Source: Faecalicoccus acidiformans (GTDB lineage: Bacteria > Bacillota_I > Bacilli_A > Erysipelotrichales > Erysipelotrichaceae). From it: DNA of 64,000 nt. Positions 46,977 through 55,187 of the stretch are shown piece by piece. The stretch covers positions 62,001 to 126,000 of the forward strand of contig NZ_JACHHD010000002.1 of the NCBI RefSeq assembly GCF_014202635.1. Direction: 5' to 3'. The notes below the pieces were generated by a model that was given only the letters and a program-made list of their open reading frames with translations, made no database searches and was not told the origin of the DNA. Both the position numbers and the translations under genes were made by a program. Within the stretch, counting starts at the first letter, position 1; the number at the start of each line of letters is the position of its first letter.

Positions 46977-47834
46977 ATGGAAAAAATTGCAGTTGTAACC
47001 GATACCGGATCCAATATGTCTTTTCAAGAGGCTGCACAAAAAGGAATCCACTTATTACCGTTACAAATCACCTTTGGTGAAAAGTCTTATCAAGATATCG
47101 AAGAGATCTCAACCCAGAAAATCTATCATAAACTAAAAAACAAAGAAATGCCCAAAACCAGCATGCCGGTCTATTCAAGGATAGAAGAATGCTTTCTTCA
47201 TTTGAAAGAAAACGGCTATGACACCATCTTGGGCGTCCCTTTGACAACGGGTCTTTCAACGACCGCATCCACAATGGAATCGATTGCCCGGGAGTTGGGA
47301 CTGCGATTTGTCTTGATTGACTGTTACAGCACATGCCAGATCCAGAAGTACGTATGCCTGAAAGCGAAGGAATTAGTCGATGCGCAAAAAAGTGCAGATG
47401 AAATCGTCCAAATCTTAGAACCAAAGATCCAAAATGCAAATTCTGTGATCTTAGTCAAAGATTTGGATCATCTCAAACGCGGTGGGCGCTTAACACCGGT
47501 CGCAGCACGAATGGCTTCGCTTCTCAAAATTTTTCCCATCTTGCAGATCAATCGATCCACGCAGGGAAAGATCGATGTTTTATCTAAGGTTCGCACAGAG
47601 ACAAAAGCGTATCAGTATGCCATGGAACAGGTGATCGGCCAGATGAAAAATCTAAAAACAACCAAAGTATTTCTGATCGATACCGAATATCCCGCTGGTC
47701 TTGAGCAGATGGAGAAAGCCTTGATCCAGGCTGGCATGCCTAGAGAAAACATCACACGTGAAGTCATCAGCAGTGTGATTGCGGTTCATACGGGAATGGG
47801 CTGCACTTGTATCCAATTTATCGAGGAGGTTTAA
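46977..47834 (+). CDS. DegV family fatty-acid-binding protein
   Basis: The 285-residue protein has the DegV start VVTDTGSNMS, the TSMPVYSRIEE binding-site loop and the C-terminal HTGMGCTCIQF. DegV proteins bind fatty acids and, as FakB, present them to the FakA kinase for phospholipid synthesis. No fakA is seen here. It is the first gene of an operon with a cyclophilin and a flavin reductase, with a 3-base gap. Confidence 0.93.
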   Translation: MEKIAVVTDTGSNMSFQEAAQKGIHLLPLQITFGEKSYQDIEEISTQKIYHKLKNKEMPKTSMPVYSRIEECFLHLKENGYDTILGVPLTTGLSTTASTMESIARELGLRFVLIDCYSTCQIQKYVCLKAKELVDAQKSADEIVQILEPKIQNANSVILVKDLDHLKRGGRLTPVAARMASLLKIFPILQINRSTQGKIDVLSKVRTETKAYQYAMEQVIGQMKNLKTTKVFLIDTEYPAGLEQMEKALIQAGMPRENITREVISSVIAVHTGMGCTCIQFIEEV

Positions 47835-47837
47835 AAA

Positions 47838-48323
47838 ATGGAAACAATTAAAATTTGTATCACGATGGAAAATGGAAAAGAGATCCACGCCGAACTCTAC
47901 CCTTCTGTCGCCCCAAAAACAGTTGAAAACTTCGTGAATTTAGTCAACGATCATTTTTACGATGGTCTGATTTTTCATCGCGTGATTCCTGGGTTTATGA
48001 TCCAAGGCGGTGATCCTCTGGGAAATGGCATGGGCGGAAGCAAGAAAAACATTCCGGGAGAATTTGCAGCAAACGGTTTCCAAAACAATCTAAAACATGA
48101 ACGCGGTGTTCTCTCCATGGCACGCGCCATGGATCCAAATTCCGCAAGCTCTCAGTTTTTCATCATGCATGAAAATGCTCCCCATTTAGATGGTCAATAC
48201 GCTGCTTTTGGAAAAGTGACAGACGGCATGGATGTTGTCGATGAAATCGCCGGGACAAGAACTAATTTTCAAGATCGACCATTGACCGAACAAAAAATGC
48301 GTTCCATTACCATTGAGGAATAA
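47838..48323 (+). CDS. Cyclophilin-type peptidyl-prolyl isomerase
   Basis: The 161-residue cytoplasmic cyclophilin has FHRVIPGFMIQGGDP with the catalytic Arg, the GVLSMARAMDPNSASSQFFI stretch and QYAAFGKV. No signal peptide is present. It speeds cis-trans isomerisation of prolyl bonds in protein folding. GAGGAGG lies upstream. It lies between degV and a flavin reductase with gaps of 2-3 bases. Confidence 0.96.
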   Translation: METIKICITMENGKEIHAELYPSVAPKTVENFVNLVNDHFYDGLIFHRVIPGFMIQGGDPLGNGMGGSKKNIPGEFAANGFQNNLKHERGVLSMARAMDPNSASSQFFIMHENAPHLDGQYAAFGKVTDGMDVVDEIAGTRTNFQDRPLTEQKMRSITIEE

Positions 48324-48325
48324 GT

Positions 48326-48862
48326 GTGAAAAAAGAAATCAATATCCTGCAAGAATCTCATCGAGTTCTCTATCGCTTGGCAAATGGTGCGCTTTTGACC
48401 ACGAAACTCCAAGAAAAAGTCAATACGATGACCATCGGCTGGGGAACGATCGGTATTGAATGGAAGGAACCTGTGTTTATCGCCTTTGTCCGACAAAGCC
48501 GCTACACAAAAGAAATCTTGGCTGCGACGGGAGAGTTTACAATCAGCGTTCCCAATCAAGAAACCGACCCTCGTATTTTGAGCTATTGCGGAACTCATTC
48601 CGGCAAGGACACCGATAAGATACAAGATTTGGGTTTGACCTTGGTAGATCCTGAACAAATCAACGTTCCGGCAATCAAAGAGCTTCCGTTAACTTTAGAA
48701 TGCCAGGTTCTTTATTCTCAGGCCCAGGAATATGATCTGCTTCCTGAAACAATTCAAAGACAGTATTATCCAATCGATGATTCAAAGCCGGTCAAAGAAA
48801 AACCAGATGTACATACCATGTATATCGCTAAGATAATCAAGGCTTATGAAATCATAGATTAA
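48326..48862 (+). CDS. Flavin reductase-like (flavoredoxin) protein
   Basis: The 178-residue protein belongs to the FMN-binding flavin-reductase-like family, with NTMTIGWGTIG and FRQSRYTKE-like binding segments and a FTISVPNQ strand. It begins with GTG at 48326, with GAGGAA just upstream and the cyclophilin stop two bases before. Such proteins transfer electrons between flavins or to metal centres in anaerobes. A terminator closes the operon. Confidence 0.87.
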   Translation: MKKEINILQESHRVLYRLANGALLTTKLQEKVNTMTIGWGTIGIEWKEPVFIAFVRQSRYTKEILAATGEFTISVPNQETDPRILSYCGTHSGKDTDKIQDLGLTLVDPEQINVPAIKELPLTLECQVLYSQAQEYDLLPETIQRQYYPIDDSKPVKEKPDVHTMYIAKIIKAYEIID

Positions 48863-48897
48863 AGGCTATCCAAAATATTAAACCGGATAGCCTTTTT
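48861..48897. terminator. Terminator after the flavin reductase gene
   Basis: AAAGGCTATCC and GGATAGCCTTT arms are followed by T residues, between convergent stop codons. Confidence 0.85.
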
Positions 48898-49216
48898 AAT
48901 TCCAATTTTTTGAGTCTTCAAATCTTTCCAAAAAAGAATCTAGTTGAGAAGAATCCATATAGGACAGAACGGTCATAAAGATTTTATGCCAATCTACAGC
49001 TCTGTCGTTTTGCCTTTTCTCTTGCGTAATAAGCGAAACCAGGATTGCGATAATATCTTCTTCCCTTAGATCATATCGAAAAACAGGGACTATAGCTTTA
49101 TCACCAAGCCAGAATAGCGCAAATACAAAAGCTGCACTTTCATTCAGTTCTTTAGCCATCTCCTTAACCTGCCGATGAATTTGTATCCAAAGCTCTTGAT
49201 TTTTATCTTTTTGCAT
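48896..49216 (-). CDS. Hypothetical protein
   Basis: The 106-residue product is mostly helical, with no signal peptide and no recognised motif. A hydrophobic stretch near residues 27-45 (ESAAFVFALFWLGDKAIVPVF) is not long enough for a clear membrane helix. It follows the P-type ATPase by about 40 bases on the same strand. I cannot assign a function. Confidence 0.6.
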   Translation of the reverse strand: MQKDKNQELWIQIHRQVKEMAKELNESAAFVFALFWLGDKAIVPVFRYDLREEDIIAILVSLITQEKRQNDRAVDWHKIFMTVLSYMDSSQLDSFLERFEDSKNWN

Positions 49217-49256
49217 ATTTCGCCTTCTTTCTAATAATAGATACGGCGAAAAATCA

Positions 49257-51575
49257 TCATAATGGAAGTTTTTCCACTTTCTTGGTCACAAACCACACAA
49301 ACCAGAAGATTAAAGGAATATGGATCAAAACATAAAGAATCTGTATGGGCTGCAGCCGATCCAAGGCAATACAGAACCAATCTTGAAAAAACGGAACGAT
49401 GCAACAAATACAAAAAGCGGCAATCATCAAAGTGACCAACACAAACCGGATCCGAGTCATCGGCTTACACACTGTCAACAAAACACATAGCGAGTTGCAC
49501 CCTGCCAATATCGTACACATTGTGGAAAACTGTTCGTGATCCAAGTTTTGATGCCCGAAACGATCAAAACAATACACGCTCAAAATCCCAAATAAAACGC
49601 ACAAAGCACCCGGTAAAGCCCTGGATAAAACCGTGCGAAGAAAATTTCCCTTTACCCGTTCGGTATTGGGTTCCAAAGTCAGTATAAAACTTGGCAATCC
49701 TGTTGCCAGAGAAGAGATCAAAGTCAACTGGATCGGAATAAAAGGATAACTGTCCAAAAGAAAGAGGGTCATTAAAGCAAGTCCTAAAGACATCAAAGTT
49801 TTCACTAAAAAAAGCGAAGCTGTTCTCTGAATATTATTGATTACGCAACGGCCTTGATCCAGGATGGAAGGCATGGCTGAAAACTGATTTTCCAACAAGA
49901 CCAAAGAAGCGATATTCTTGGTGGCCTCACTTCCGGATCCCATGGCAATTGAACAATCCGCTTCTTTCAAAGCCATCACATCATTCACACCATCGCCTGT
50001 CATAGCTACAACATGACCTTGTTTTTTCAAAACCTTGATCATATCGCGTTTTTGTTCCGGCGTTACGCGCCCAAATACAGAGTGTGAATTCACAACGTCT
50101 TCTACGTCCTCAATGGAATCCATATCGATTCCCGTGCCTTGTACACCAGCTTTTCGAGCAATCGCCTGCACAGTATGAACATCATCTCCAGAGATGATCT
50201 TGATCGTCACATCCTGTCGGGCAAAATAATCCAATATGGCTTGAATATTTGGGCGCAAGACATCTTGGATCAAAACCAAAGCCACTGGAATATGATTCCC
50301 TTTAAAATGAGTCTTTAAATCTTCTTTAGCCAGGCAAAGAGTCAATACACGGATTCCCTGTTTGGCATAGTCTTCAATTTTTTTCAAGATCTCAGGATCC
50401 GGATCCGACACCAAAAAAGGGTATGCTCCTATCACATAGGCATCCTCTTCAAAAATAACTCCGCTGCCTTTTCGGGCACTGGAAAATGGAATCTTTTTCT
50501 GATAGGAGATCTCTTGCCTTGGACAATATTCCCGAATTGCCATTGCCGTAGCATTTTGATCATCTAGAACGCTGAACAATTTCGACAATATCTCTTTGAC
50601 CTGCTCTTCTGTATAATCATTGAACACTTCCAGTCCCGACACTTTCATTCGTCCTTCCGTGATCGTCCCTGTTTTGTCCAAACATAAAGTATCGACCCGT
50701 GCCAAAGTCTCTATACAATAAAGCTCCTGAACCAGAACTTTGCGGTTGGCTAAACGCAATGCCCCGATCGCCAAGGCAATGCTGGTCAAGATCACCAATC
50801 CTTCCGGAATCATGCCGACTACGCCAGCCACCATACTTAAAATGGAATCGTTCAAACTCGCATGAGAAATAAAAAAGGATTTGCCAAACAACAATAAGCC
50901 GGCAGGGATCAACAAAAAAGTAATGATTCGAATAATGGTATCCAAGGCATCCCTAAGCATGGAAGGATACTTTTTTTCACGCTTGGCATGTCGCAAGATC
51001 GAATGCGCATACGTCTGATCCCCTACCAGAACCGCCTGCATGCGAATCTTGCCCGCTTCTAGATAGCTTCCGGAATAAACGGTATCGCCGCCCCGTTTCA
51101 AAACCGCATCGCTTTCTCCAGTCAGCATGGATTCATTGCATTCTGCAAATCCGTCAATCACTACACCATCTACAGGAACTTGATCGCCGGTGCGCAAGAT
51201 CAAAATATCATTTTCGACGATTTGATCTACGGAATAGGTTTGTTCCTTCCCTTGACGTACGATGGATACACGTGGCTGATTCAATAAAGCTAGCGCATCC
51301 AATTTCCGTTTTGAGCGAATTTCCTGTACGATTCCAATCAAGGCATTGAAAAAAACGACTCCCATGAACAACATATTTCGCAAAGAGCCGGTCAATAATA
51401 CTAAAAAAGCCAGGAAAACATTGATCGCATTAAACAGAGTCAATAGATTGGACTGAAAGATCGTACGATAAGATTTTCCTGTCTCTTCCTCAATTTGATT
51501 TTTTTTCGCCTGACGGACCTGTTCAGGATTTAGTCCGTTCTGGGGATCCGTCCAGCTTTTCACTTCAAAATTCAT
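49257..51575 (-). CDS. Cation-translocating P-type ATPase (CtpE/Exp7-like)
   Basis: The 772-residue protein has the P-type marks LTGES, the phosphorylation site CLDKTGTITEG, and the hinge GDGVNDVMALKEADCSIAMG. The transmembrane-4 motif is PEGL, as in the CtpE-like group linked to Ca2+ uptake and envelope integrity, rather than the CPC of heavy-metal pumps. About ten membrane helices are visible. Its ATG overlaps the degenerate ispD copy by 4 bases, so it is translated from the ispD transcript. The cation is inference. Confidence 0.9.
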   Translation of the reverse strand: MNFEVKSWTDPQNGLNPEQVRQAKKNQIEEETGKSYRTIFQSNLLTLFNAINVFLAFLVLLTGSLRNMLFMGVVFFNALIGIVQEIRSKRKLDALALLNQPRVSIVRQGKEQTYSVDQIVENDILILRTGDQVPVDGVVIDGFAECNESMLTGESDAVLKRGGDTVYSGSYLEAGKIRMQAVLVGDQTYAHSILRHAKREKKYPSMLRDALDTIIRIITFLLIPAGLLLFGKSFFISHASLNDSILSMVAGVVGMIPEGLVILTSIALAIGALRLANRKVLVQELYCIETLARVDTLCLDKTGTITEGRMKVSGLEVFNDYTEEQVKEILSKLFSVLDDQNATAMAIREYCPRQEISYQKKIPFSSARKGSGVIFEEDAYVIGAYPFLVSDPDPEILKKIEDYAKQGIRVLTLCLAKEDLKTHFKGNHIPVALVLIQDVLRPNIQAILDYFARQDVTIKIISGDDVHTVQAIARKAGVQGTGIDMDSIEDVEDVVNSHSVFGRVTPEQKRDMIKVLKKQGHVVAMTGDGVNDVMALKEADCSIAMGSGSEATKNIASLVLLENQFSAMPSILDQGRCVINNIQRTASLFLVKTLMSLGLALMTLFLLDSYPFIPIQLTLISSLATGLPSFILTLEPNTERVKGNFLRTVLSRALPGALCVLFGILSVYCFDRFGHQNLDHEQFSTMCTILAGCNSLCVLLTVCKPMTRIRFVLVTLMIAAFCICCIVPFFQDWFCIALDRLQPIQILYVLIHIPLIFWFVWFVTKKVEKLPL

Positions 51576-52051
51576 ATTTCGTTCTCGATTTTCATCAAAG
51601 GCGTATTGGACAGTTTCTCAATGGCTGCCGCATAGGAATCGATCTGTACGTTGGTCTCAATGGCCAGCTGTAAAGAAAACATCAATAAACGAGTATCAAA
51701 TGCCTGCAGATCTTTATCATGATAAATTGCCGGATAGGTTTCCAATGAATCCAGAACTCGATCCAATTGATCCAACTCTATATCGCGTCCCAATCCAACA
51801 ACAACGACATTCTCTTGCGTGATGGCTTTCAAACCATTTAACAAAGCGATATAAGGGGCAGAAGACATTTGTACCAGCATCATTTTAGAACGTGGTTTTT
51901 GAGCCAGCTGAAGAAGCCATTCTGTCGAACAGCTGACAACAATTTGGCGACATCGAAGATCCCGCACAAAAAGATCTGCCGTGGTTTCCAAATGTTCAAA
52001 AGAATCCTCGGCATCCGTACAATCATCAAAAATCAGTGCTGAATACTCCAT
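51572..52051 (-). CDS. Degenerate IspD-like paralogue lacking the nucleotide-binding motif
   Basis: The 159-residue product starts MEYSALIFDD, aligned with MEYSVCLLAAG of the intact IspD just upstream. It shares CRQIVVSC with IspD's CKQIIITC, and its C-terminal part (QAFDTRLL to NTPLMKIENE) parallels QCFETKLI to DVPVKVVVGD. The P-loop-like LAAGQGSR and the HDAARP and TDDAQL motifs are gone. It is about 60 residues shorter. The ATG at 52051 has AAGGG 6 bases upstream. It is probably a catalytically dead duplicate kept between ispD and the ATPase gene. Confidence 0.7.
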   Translation of the reverse strand: MEYSALIFDDCTDAEDSFEHLETTADLFVRDLRCRQIVVSCSTEWLLQLAQKPRSKMMLVQMSSAPYIALLNGLKAITQENVVVVGLGRDIELDQLDRVLDSLETYPAIYHDKDLQAFDTRLLMFSLQLAIETNVQIDSYAAAIEKLSNTPLMKIENEI

Positions 52052-52070
52052 ATTCATCCCTTCGCTCTCT

Positions 52071-52730
52071 CTATGTAAGATCTTTTGGCAATGTGATCTT
52101 GATATTTGAACTGTCTCCAACAACGACTTTGACAGGGACATCCGAATACCATTCTACCAATTGTGCATCATCCGTACCGATGCGTCCTTCTTCGGCCGCC
52201 TTCTGATGGCATTCTTGAATGAGCTTAGTTTCAAAGCATTGCGGTGTCTGCGCATTGAATGTCAATGCCCGATCAGGAGTAGATTCTACATACCCGTTGC
52301 GGACGATCTTAACTGTATCTGTACTAGGCACCATCAAAAGACAGGCCCTTTCTGTTTTTAATGTCTTTTTAAGATCTTCGATCTGTAATCTTTTTAAATA
52401 GGGACGGGCCGCATCATGAATAAACACATAAGGATAACGAACTTGGCGTAATCCATGCGCCACGCTTTCCTGACGTGTTTGTCCTCCGACGATCACTTCC
52501 ACCCGATCATCTTCTTGGTAAAGAGCTTTCACAAACTCTAACTCTTTTTCCAAACAAGTAATAATGATCTGCTTACATTCTCTATCTTCTAAAAAAACAT
52601 GCAGACTGCTTCCCAGAATAGTCTGCCATTCGGGATCGCGGGGATCGGATAAAATATAATGAACTTTATTAAAATGTAGATTGGTCCGGGAGCCTTGTCC
52701 GGCCGCCAACAAACATACACTGTATTCCAT
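52071..52730 (-). CDS. ispD: 2-C-methyl-D-erythritol 4-phosphate cytidylyltransferase
   Basis: IspD couples CTP to methylerythritol phosphate in the MEP isoprenoid pathway. The 219-residue protein has LAAGQGSR, GGQTRQESVAHGL, IHDAARPYL, AQTPQCF and NIKITLP, all IspD marks. The usual lysine region PKQ is changed to NKVHYIL. I start at 52730, where AGGTG lies 8 bases upstream. A TATAAT box lies about 35 bases upstream. It is the first gene of an operon with a degenerate copy and a P-type ATPase. Confidence 0.93.
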   Translation of the reverse strand: MEYSVCLLAAGQGSRTNLHFNKVHYILSDPRDPEWQTILGSSLHVFLEDRECKQIIITCLEKELEFVKALYQEDDRVEVIVGGQTRQESVAHGLRQVRYPYVFIHDAARPYLKRLQIEDLKKTLKTERACLLMVPSTDTVKIVRNGYVESTPDRALTFNAQTPQCFETKLIQECHQKAAEEGRIGTDDAQLVEWYSDVPVKVVVGDSSNIKITLPKDLT

Positions 52731-52764
52731 GCAAGTCACACCTATTCTTTTTTCTTTGATATAT

Positions 52765-52793
52765 ATTATACGATTTTTTTCTTCGATGTTCCA
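52765..52793 (-). promoter_or_regulatory. Putative promoter of the ispD operon
   Basis: A perfect TATAAT (52765-52770) with a weak TGGAAC at 17 bases upstream lies on the minus strand, beyond the TIM terminator. Confidence 0.45.
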
Positions 52794-52796
52794 CAT

Positions 52797-52828
52797 AGAA
52801 AAAGAATCAGCCTTTTGGCCGATTCTTG
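52797..52828 (-). terminator. Terminator of the aldolase-YjbQ-TIM operon
   Basis: AAGAATCGGCC and GGCTGATTCTT arms around an AAAA loop are followed by TTTTTC on the minus strand. Confidence 0.8.
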
Positions 52829-52831
52829 AAA

Positions 52832-53518
52832 TTATTTTTCCTGATTCGCTTTTACGATCGCTTCTGCCATTTCACGAACACGAACAGCCGGATCAGGTGC
52901 TTTTAAGATTCCGGAAGTAGCCCCGGTACCATCTGCTCCTAATTTGATCACGTTATAGCAATCTTCAGCAGTGCTTACACCAGAAGCGATCATAACCAAC
53001 ACATTAGGATCGATCTCGTGAAGTGCTTTGACCGTCTCTACCGTATAAGAATCATCCGCTACCTGACCAGTTCCAATCAAATCGGTTGGTTCCGCCAATA
53101 CGATATCTGGTCCCATACAGGCAACCGCTTTAGCTTCCACGGTCGAATCTGCACAGACAACCGTGATCATTTCCAATTCTTTGGCACGTTTGATGGTCGC
53201 GTACAGATCGCTCAATGTTTTCGGGTTTTCCGCATGATTCAAAAACAGCGCCTGTGCTCCGGCTTCCTTTAAGGATTCCCCTAATACATGGCCCATGCCT
53301 CTTCCCGGTACCAGCGGATCCATAGACTGCGCACAAACGATCACATGTTCGGTATTTTCCGCAATCATCCGAATATCGGCATAAGGACAAGTAAAATAGA
53401 TCTGAAGTCCTGTGTCTTTTGCCACCTGATCGGCAGCCTTAGCCAATTCTAAGCTTTTTTCACCATAGAGATACGATTTAGGATTGACGATCAAAAAGGG
53501 AGATTGTGCTTTTATCAT
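52832..53518 (-). CDS. Triosephosphate-isomerase-family protein, archaeal-like short type
   Basis: The 228-residue protein has the TIM catalytic positions: Asn/Lys in IVNPKSY, His in LNHAEN and Glu in LAEPTDLIGTGQ, plus a phosphate loop GATSGI. The short length and AEPxxLIGTG form recall archaeal TIMs and the TIM homologues that act on erythrulose phosphates in tetritol pathways. It sits in an aldolase-YjbQ-TIM operon near a polyol PTS. A separate housekeeping TIM would be expected near gpmI, so this one may be pathway-specific (inference). Confidence 0.88.
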   Translation of the reverse strand: MIKAQSPFLIVNPKSYLYGEKSLELAKAADQVAKDTGLQIYFTCPYADIRMIAENTEHVIVCAQSMDPLVPGRGMGHVLGESLKEAGAQALFLNHAENPKTLSDLYATIKRAKELEMITVVCADSTVEAKAVACMGPDIVLAEPTDLIGTGQVADDSYTVETVKALHEIDPNVLVMIASGVSTAEDCYNVIKLGADGTGATSGILKAPDPAVRVREMAEAIVKANQEK

Positions 53519-53529
53519 GTAAATTCCTC

Positions 53530-54051
53530 CTATTCCCCAATCACAATGATCTTACATTTACGAGTACGCGGACGAGTGCGGTCAAAATCCGCAAAGTAAA
53601 CATAGCCGGTCGTTCCCACACCTAGTTTTCCTTCATCGACTTCGAAAGTAGCGCTGGATCCAATCAAAGTCGCTTTTAAGTGCGCATCGCCATTGAACAA
53701 AGCTGTACGATCCCCTCCCGGAAGATAGGCTTCGGCATCCGGCCAGCTTTCAACCGCTTTATAGTGTTCTTCTCCAGGATAAGTATACTGATCCTTGGTA
53801 TTATGATCCGGAATGATTTTCGCCAGCACATTATTTAAATCAACCTGTAAGAATTCATCACCGTTTTCATTGATATCGTGACTGTATTCTTCAAAGAATA
53901 CGGAACATGTCGTATGCGGAGAAATCACTACACAGATTCCATTTTGAATGCCGCTTTCTTCGATCACACGGCGAACATCTTTTGTGACGTCGATGTAGGT
54001 TGGTGTTTTGCCATGCGATTGAACTTTGATTGTTTCCTTATACACTGCCAT
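53530..54051 (-). CDS. YjbQ/UPF0047 family protein
   Basis: The 173-residue protein shows the YjbQ core: SPHTTCSVFFEEY near residue 45, a DHNTKDQY segment and NGDAHLKATLIGSS. A C-terminal strand carries GTTGYVYFADFDRTRPR. It is longer than the common 140-residue YjbQ because of an insertion near residues 60-105. YjbQ has been linked to a secondary thiamine phosphate synthase activity and is often found in sugar catabolic operons. The role here is unknown; spacing of 11-14 bases to both neighbours shows one operon. Confidence 0.88.
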   Translation of the reverse strand: MAVYKETIKVQSHGKTPTYIDVTKDVRRVIEESGIQNGICVVISPHTTCSVFFEEYSHDINENGDEFLQVDLNNVLAKIIPDHNTKDQYTYPGEEHYKAVESWPDAEAYLPGGDRTALFNGDAHLKATLIGSSATFEVDEGKLGVGTTGYVYFADFDRTRPRTRKCKIIVIGE

Positions 54052-54065
54052 ATTTTTTCCTCCTG

Positions 54066-54938
54066 TTATTTTATTTTCTGAAAAACACGAATGGCTCTTT
54101 TTACATCTTCTTTGATTGCTTCGGTAGCCGCCAAAGACATCGAGTCATAGAAATTATTTGTATCCTTTTCCCAATATGCCTTAGAGGCCTTGCCGCCAGC
54201 CTGGTTCATATAGGTGTAATAATTTACTTTACAAATTCCATTTTCAATAGCCACCGCATAATCTTCATCCGAAACACCAGATCCGCCATGCATAACCAGC
54301 GGTACATTGGTCGCCTCTAAAATTCGTTTAACGCGAGGCAGATCCAGTTTTGGCTCAGTCAGATAAACACCATGTGTCGTTCCAAAAGCGACAGCCAAAC
54401 AATCGACACCTGTTTTTTCCACAAATTCTTTGGCAACCTGAGGATCTGTATAAATGTCATCCAGATCTTCGTAATCGTCTTTACTATCTGCATTTCCTCC
54501 TTCACCATGGACGATCTCTGATGTAAAGATATGGCCTAGTTCTGCTTCCACACTGACATTGCATGCATGTGCAATCTTAACGATTTCGGCAGTTTCTTCA
54601 ACATTTTCTTCGAAGCTTTTCGCGGAAGCATCATACATTACAGAAGTAAAGCCAAGACGAATCGCCTGTACACAACGATCAAAGGAACTTCCATGATCCA
54701 GATGCAAAGCGACAGGTACACTCGCTCTTTGGGCATAATATTTCATGATAGGACCGATTTCTTCTAAATCGATAATGTCGTCATGACTTTGTGCGTGCTG
54801 TAAGATCACAGGACTGTTCAACTCTTCTGCTGCTTGAATGATCCCGCGGATGGCTTCCAGTGTTGTTCCGTTAAAAGCCCCGACCGCTTTCTTTTCTTCT
54901 TTTGCCTGATCCAGTAATTCTTTTAATGTAACTAGCAT
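54066..54938 (-). CDS. Class II fructose/tagatose-bisphosphate-type aldolase
   Basis: The 290-residue zinc aldolase has HLDHGSSFD with the first Zn ligand, EAELGHI, a GTTHGVYL loop and LVMHGGSGVSDED, the usual class II pattern. Class II aldolases cleave ketose-1,6-bisphosphates or related ketose phosphates to two trioses. Being in a SorC-controlled operon with YjbQ and a TIM, next to a polyol PTS operon, it likely cleaves a pathway ketose phosphate; fructose-bisphosphate is not proven. Confidence 0.93.
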   Translation of the reverse strand: MLVTLKELLDQAKEEKKAVGAFNGTTLEAIRGIIQAAEELNSPVILQHAQSHDDIIDLEEIGPIMKYYAQRASVPVALHLDHGSSFDRCVQAIRLGFTSVMYDASAKSFEENVEETAEIVKIAHACNVSVEAELGHIFTSEIVHGEGGNADSKDDYEDLDDIYTDPQVAKEFVEKTGVDCLAVAFGTTHGVYLTEPKLDLPRVKRILEATNVPLVMHGGSGVSDEDYAVAIENGICKVNYYTYMNQAGGKASKAYWEKDTNNFYDSMSLAATEAIKEDVKRAIRVFQKIK

Positions 54939-54963
54939 TCTTTTCTCCTTTTGTTTTTTTTAA

Positions 54964-55007
54964 TAACAATTACATTTGTTATCTAAATTATATTCAGTTA
55001 ACATTTG
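54964..55007. promoter_or_regulatory. Candidate SorC operators near the aldolase promoter
   Basis: A dyad with arms TAACAA and TTGTTA (54964-54981) and an AACATTTG half site (55000-55007) lie at the start and spacer of the aldolase promoter. The same AACATTTG core recurs at 55162 and at 62852. Confidence 0.55.
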
Positions 55008-55015
55008 ATAGTCAA
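54987..55015 (-). promoter_or_regulatory. Promoter of the aldolase-YjbQ-TIM operon
   Basis: TTGACT (55010-55015), a 17-base spacer and TATAAT (54987-54992) form a strong minus-strand promoter. Confidence 0.8.
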
Positions 55016-55085
55016 TGCGTTTTTAAAAAAGTAGAAATGCCATAGTATTTATTGAACTTTTTTAGAGAAATTCCCGCTTTTTAAA

Positions 55086-55097
55086 GAACATATGTTC
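55086..55097. repeat. Palindrome GAACATATGTTC (possible SorC operator)
   Basis: A perfect 12-base palindrome lies between the two divergent promoters. It contains the AACAT/ATGTT core of the AACATTTG sites. Confidence 0.5.
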
Positions 55098-55115
55098 CTA
55101 AAATAAACATTATTA

Positions 55116-55144
55116 TTGATTTTATCTTTAAAATCGTCTATAAT
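55116..55144 (+). promoter_or_regulatory. Promoter of the first SorC regulator gene
   Basis: TTGATT (55116-55121), a 17-base spacer and TATAAT (55139-55144). An AACATTTG site at 55162 lies just downstream, where a bound protein could block transcription. Confidence 0.75.
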
Positions 55145-55187
55145 CCTCTTAAATATTGAGTAACATTTGTGCCTTATCGGAGGAACC

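Noticed and set aside
54066-54938. Calling the aldolase a housekeeping fructose-bisphosphate aldolase
   Set aside because: Motifs do not separate fructose from tagatose or other ketose phosphates, and the operon context points to a dedicated pathway.
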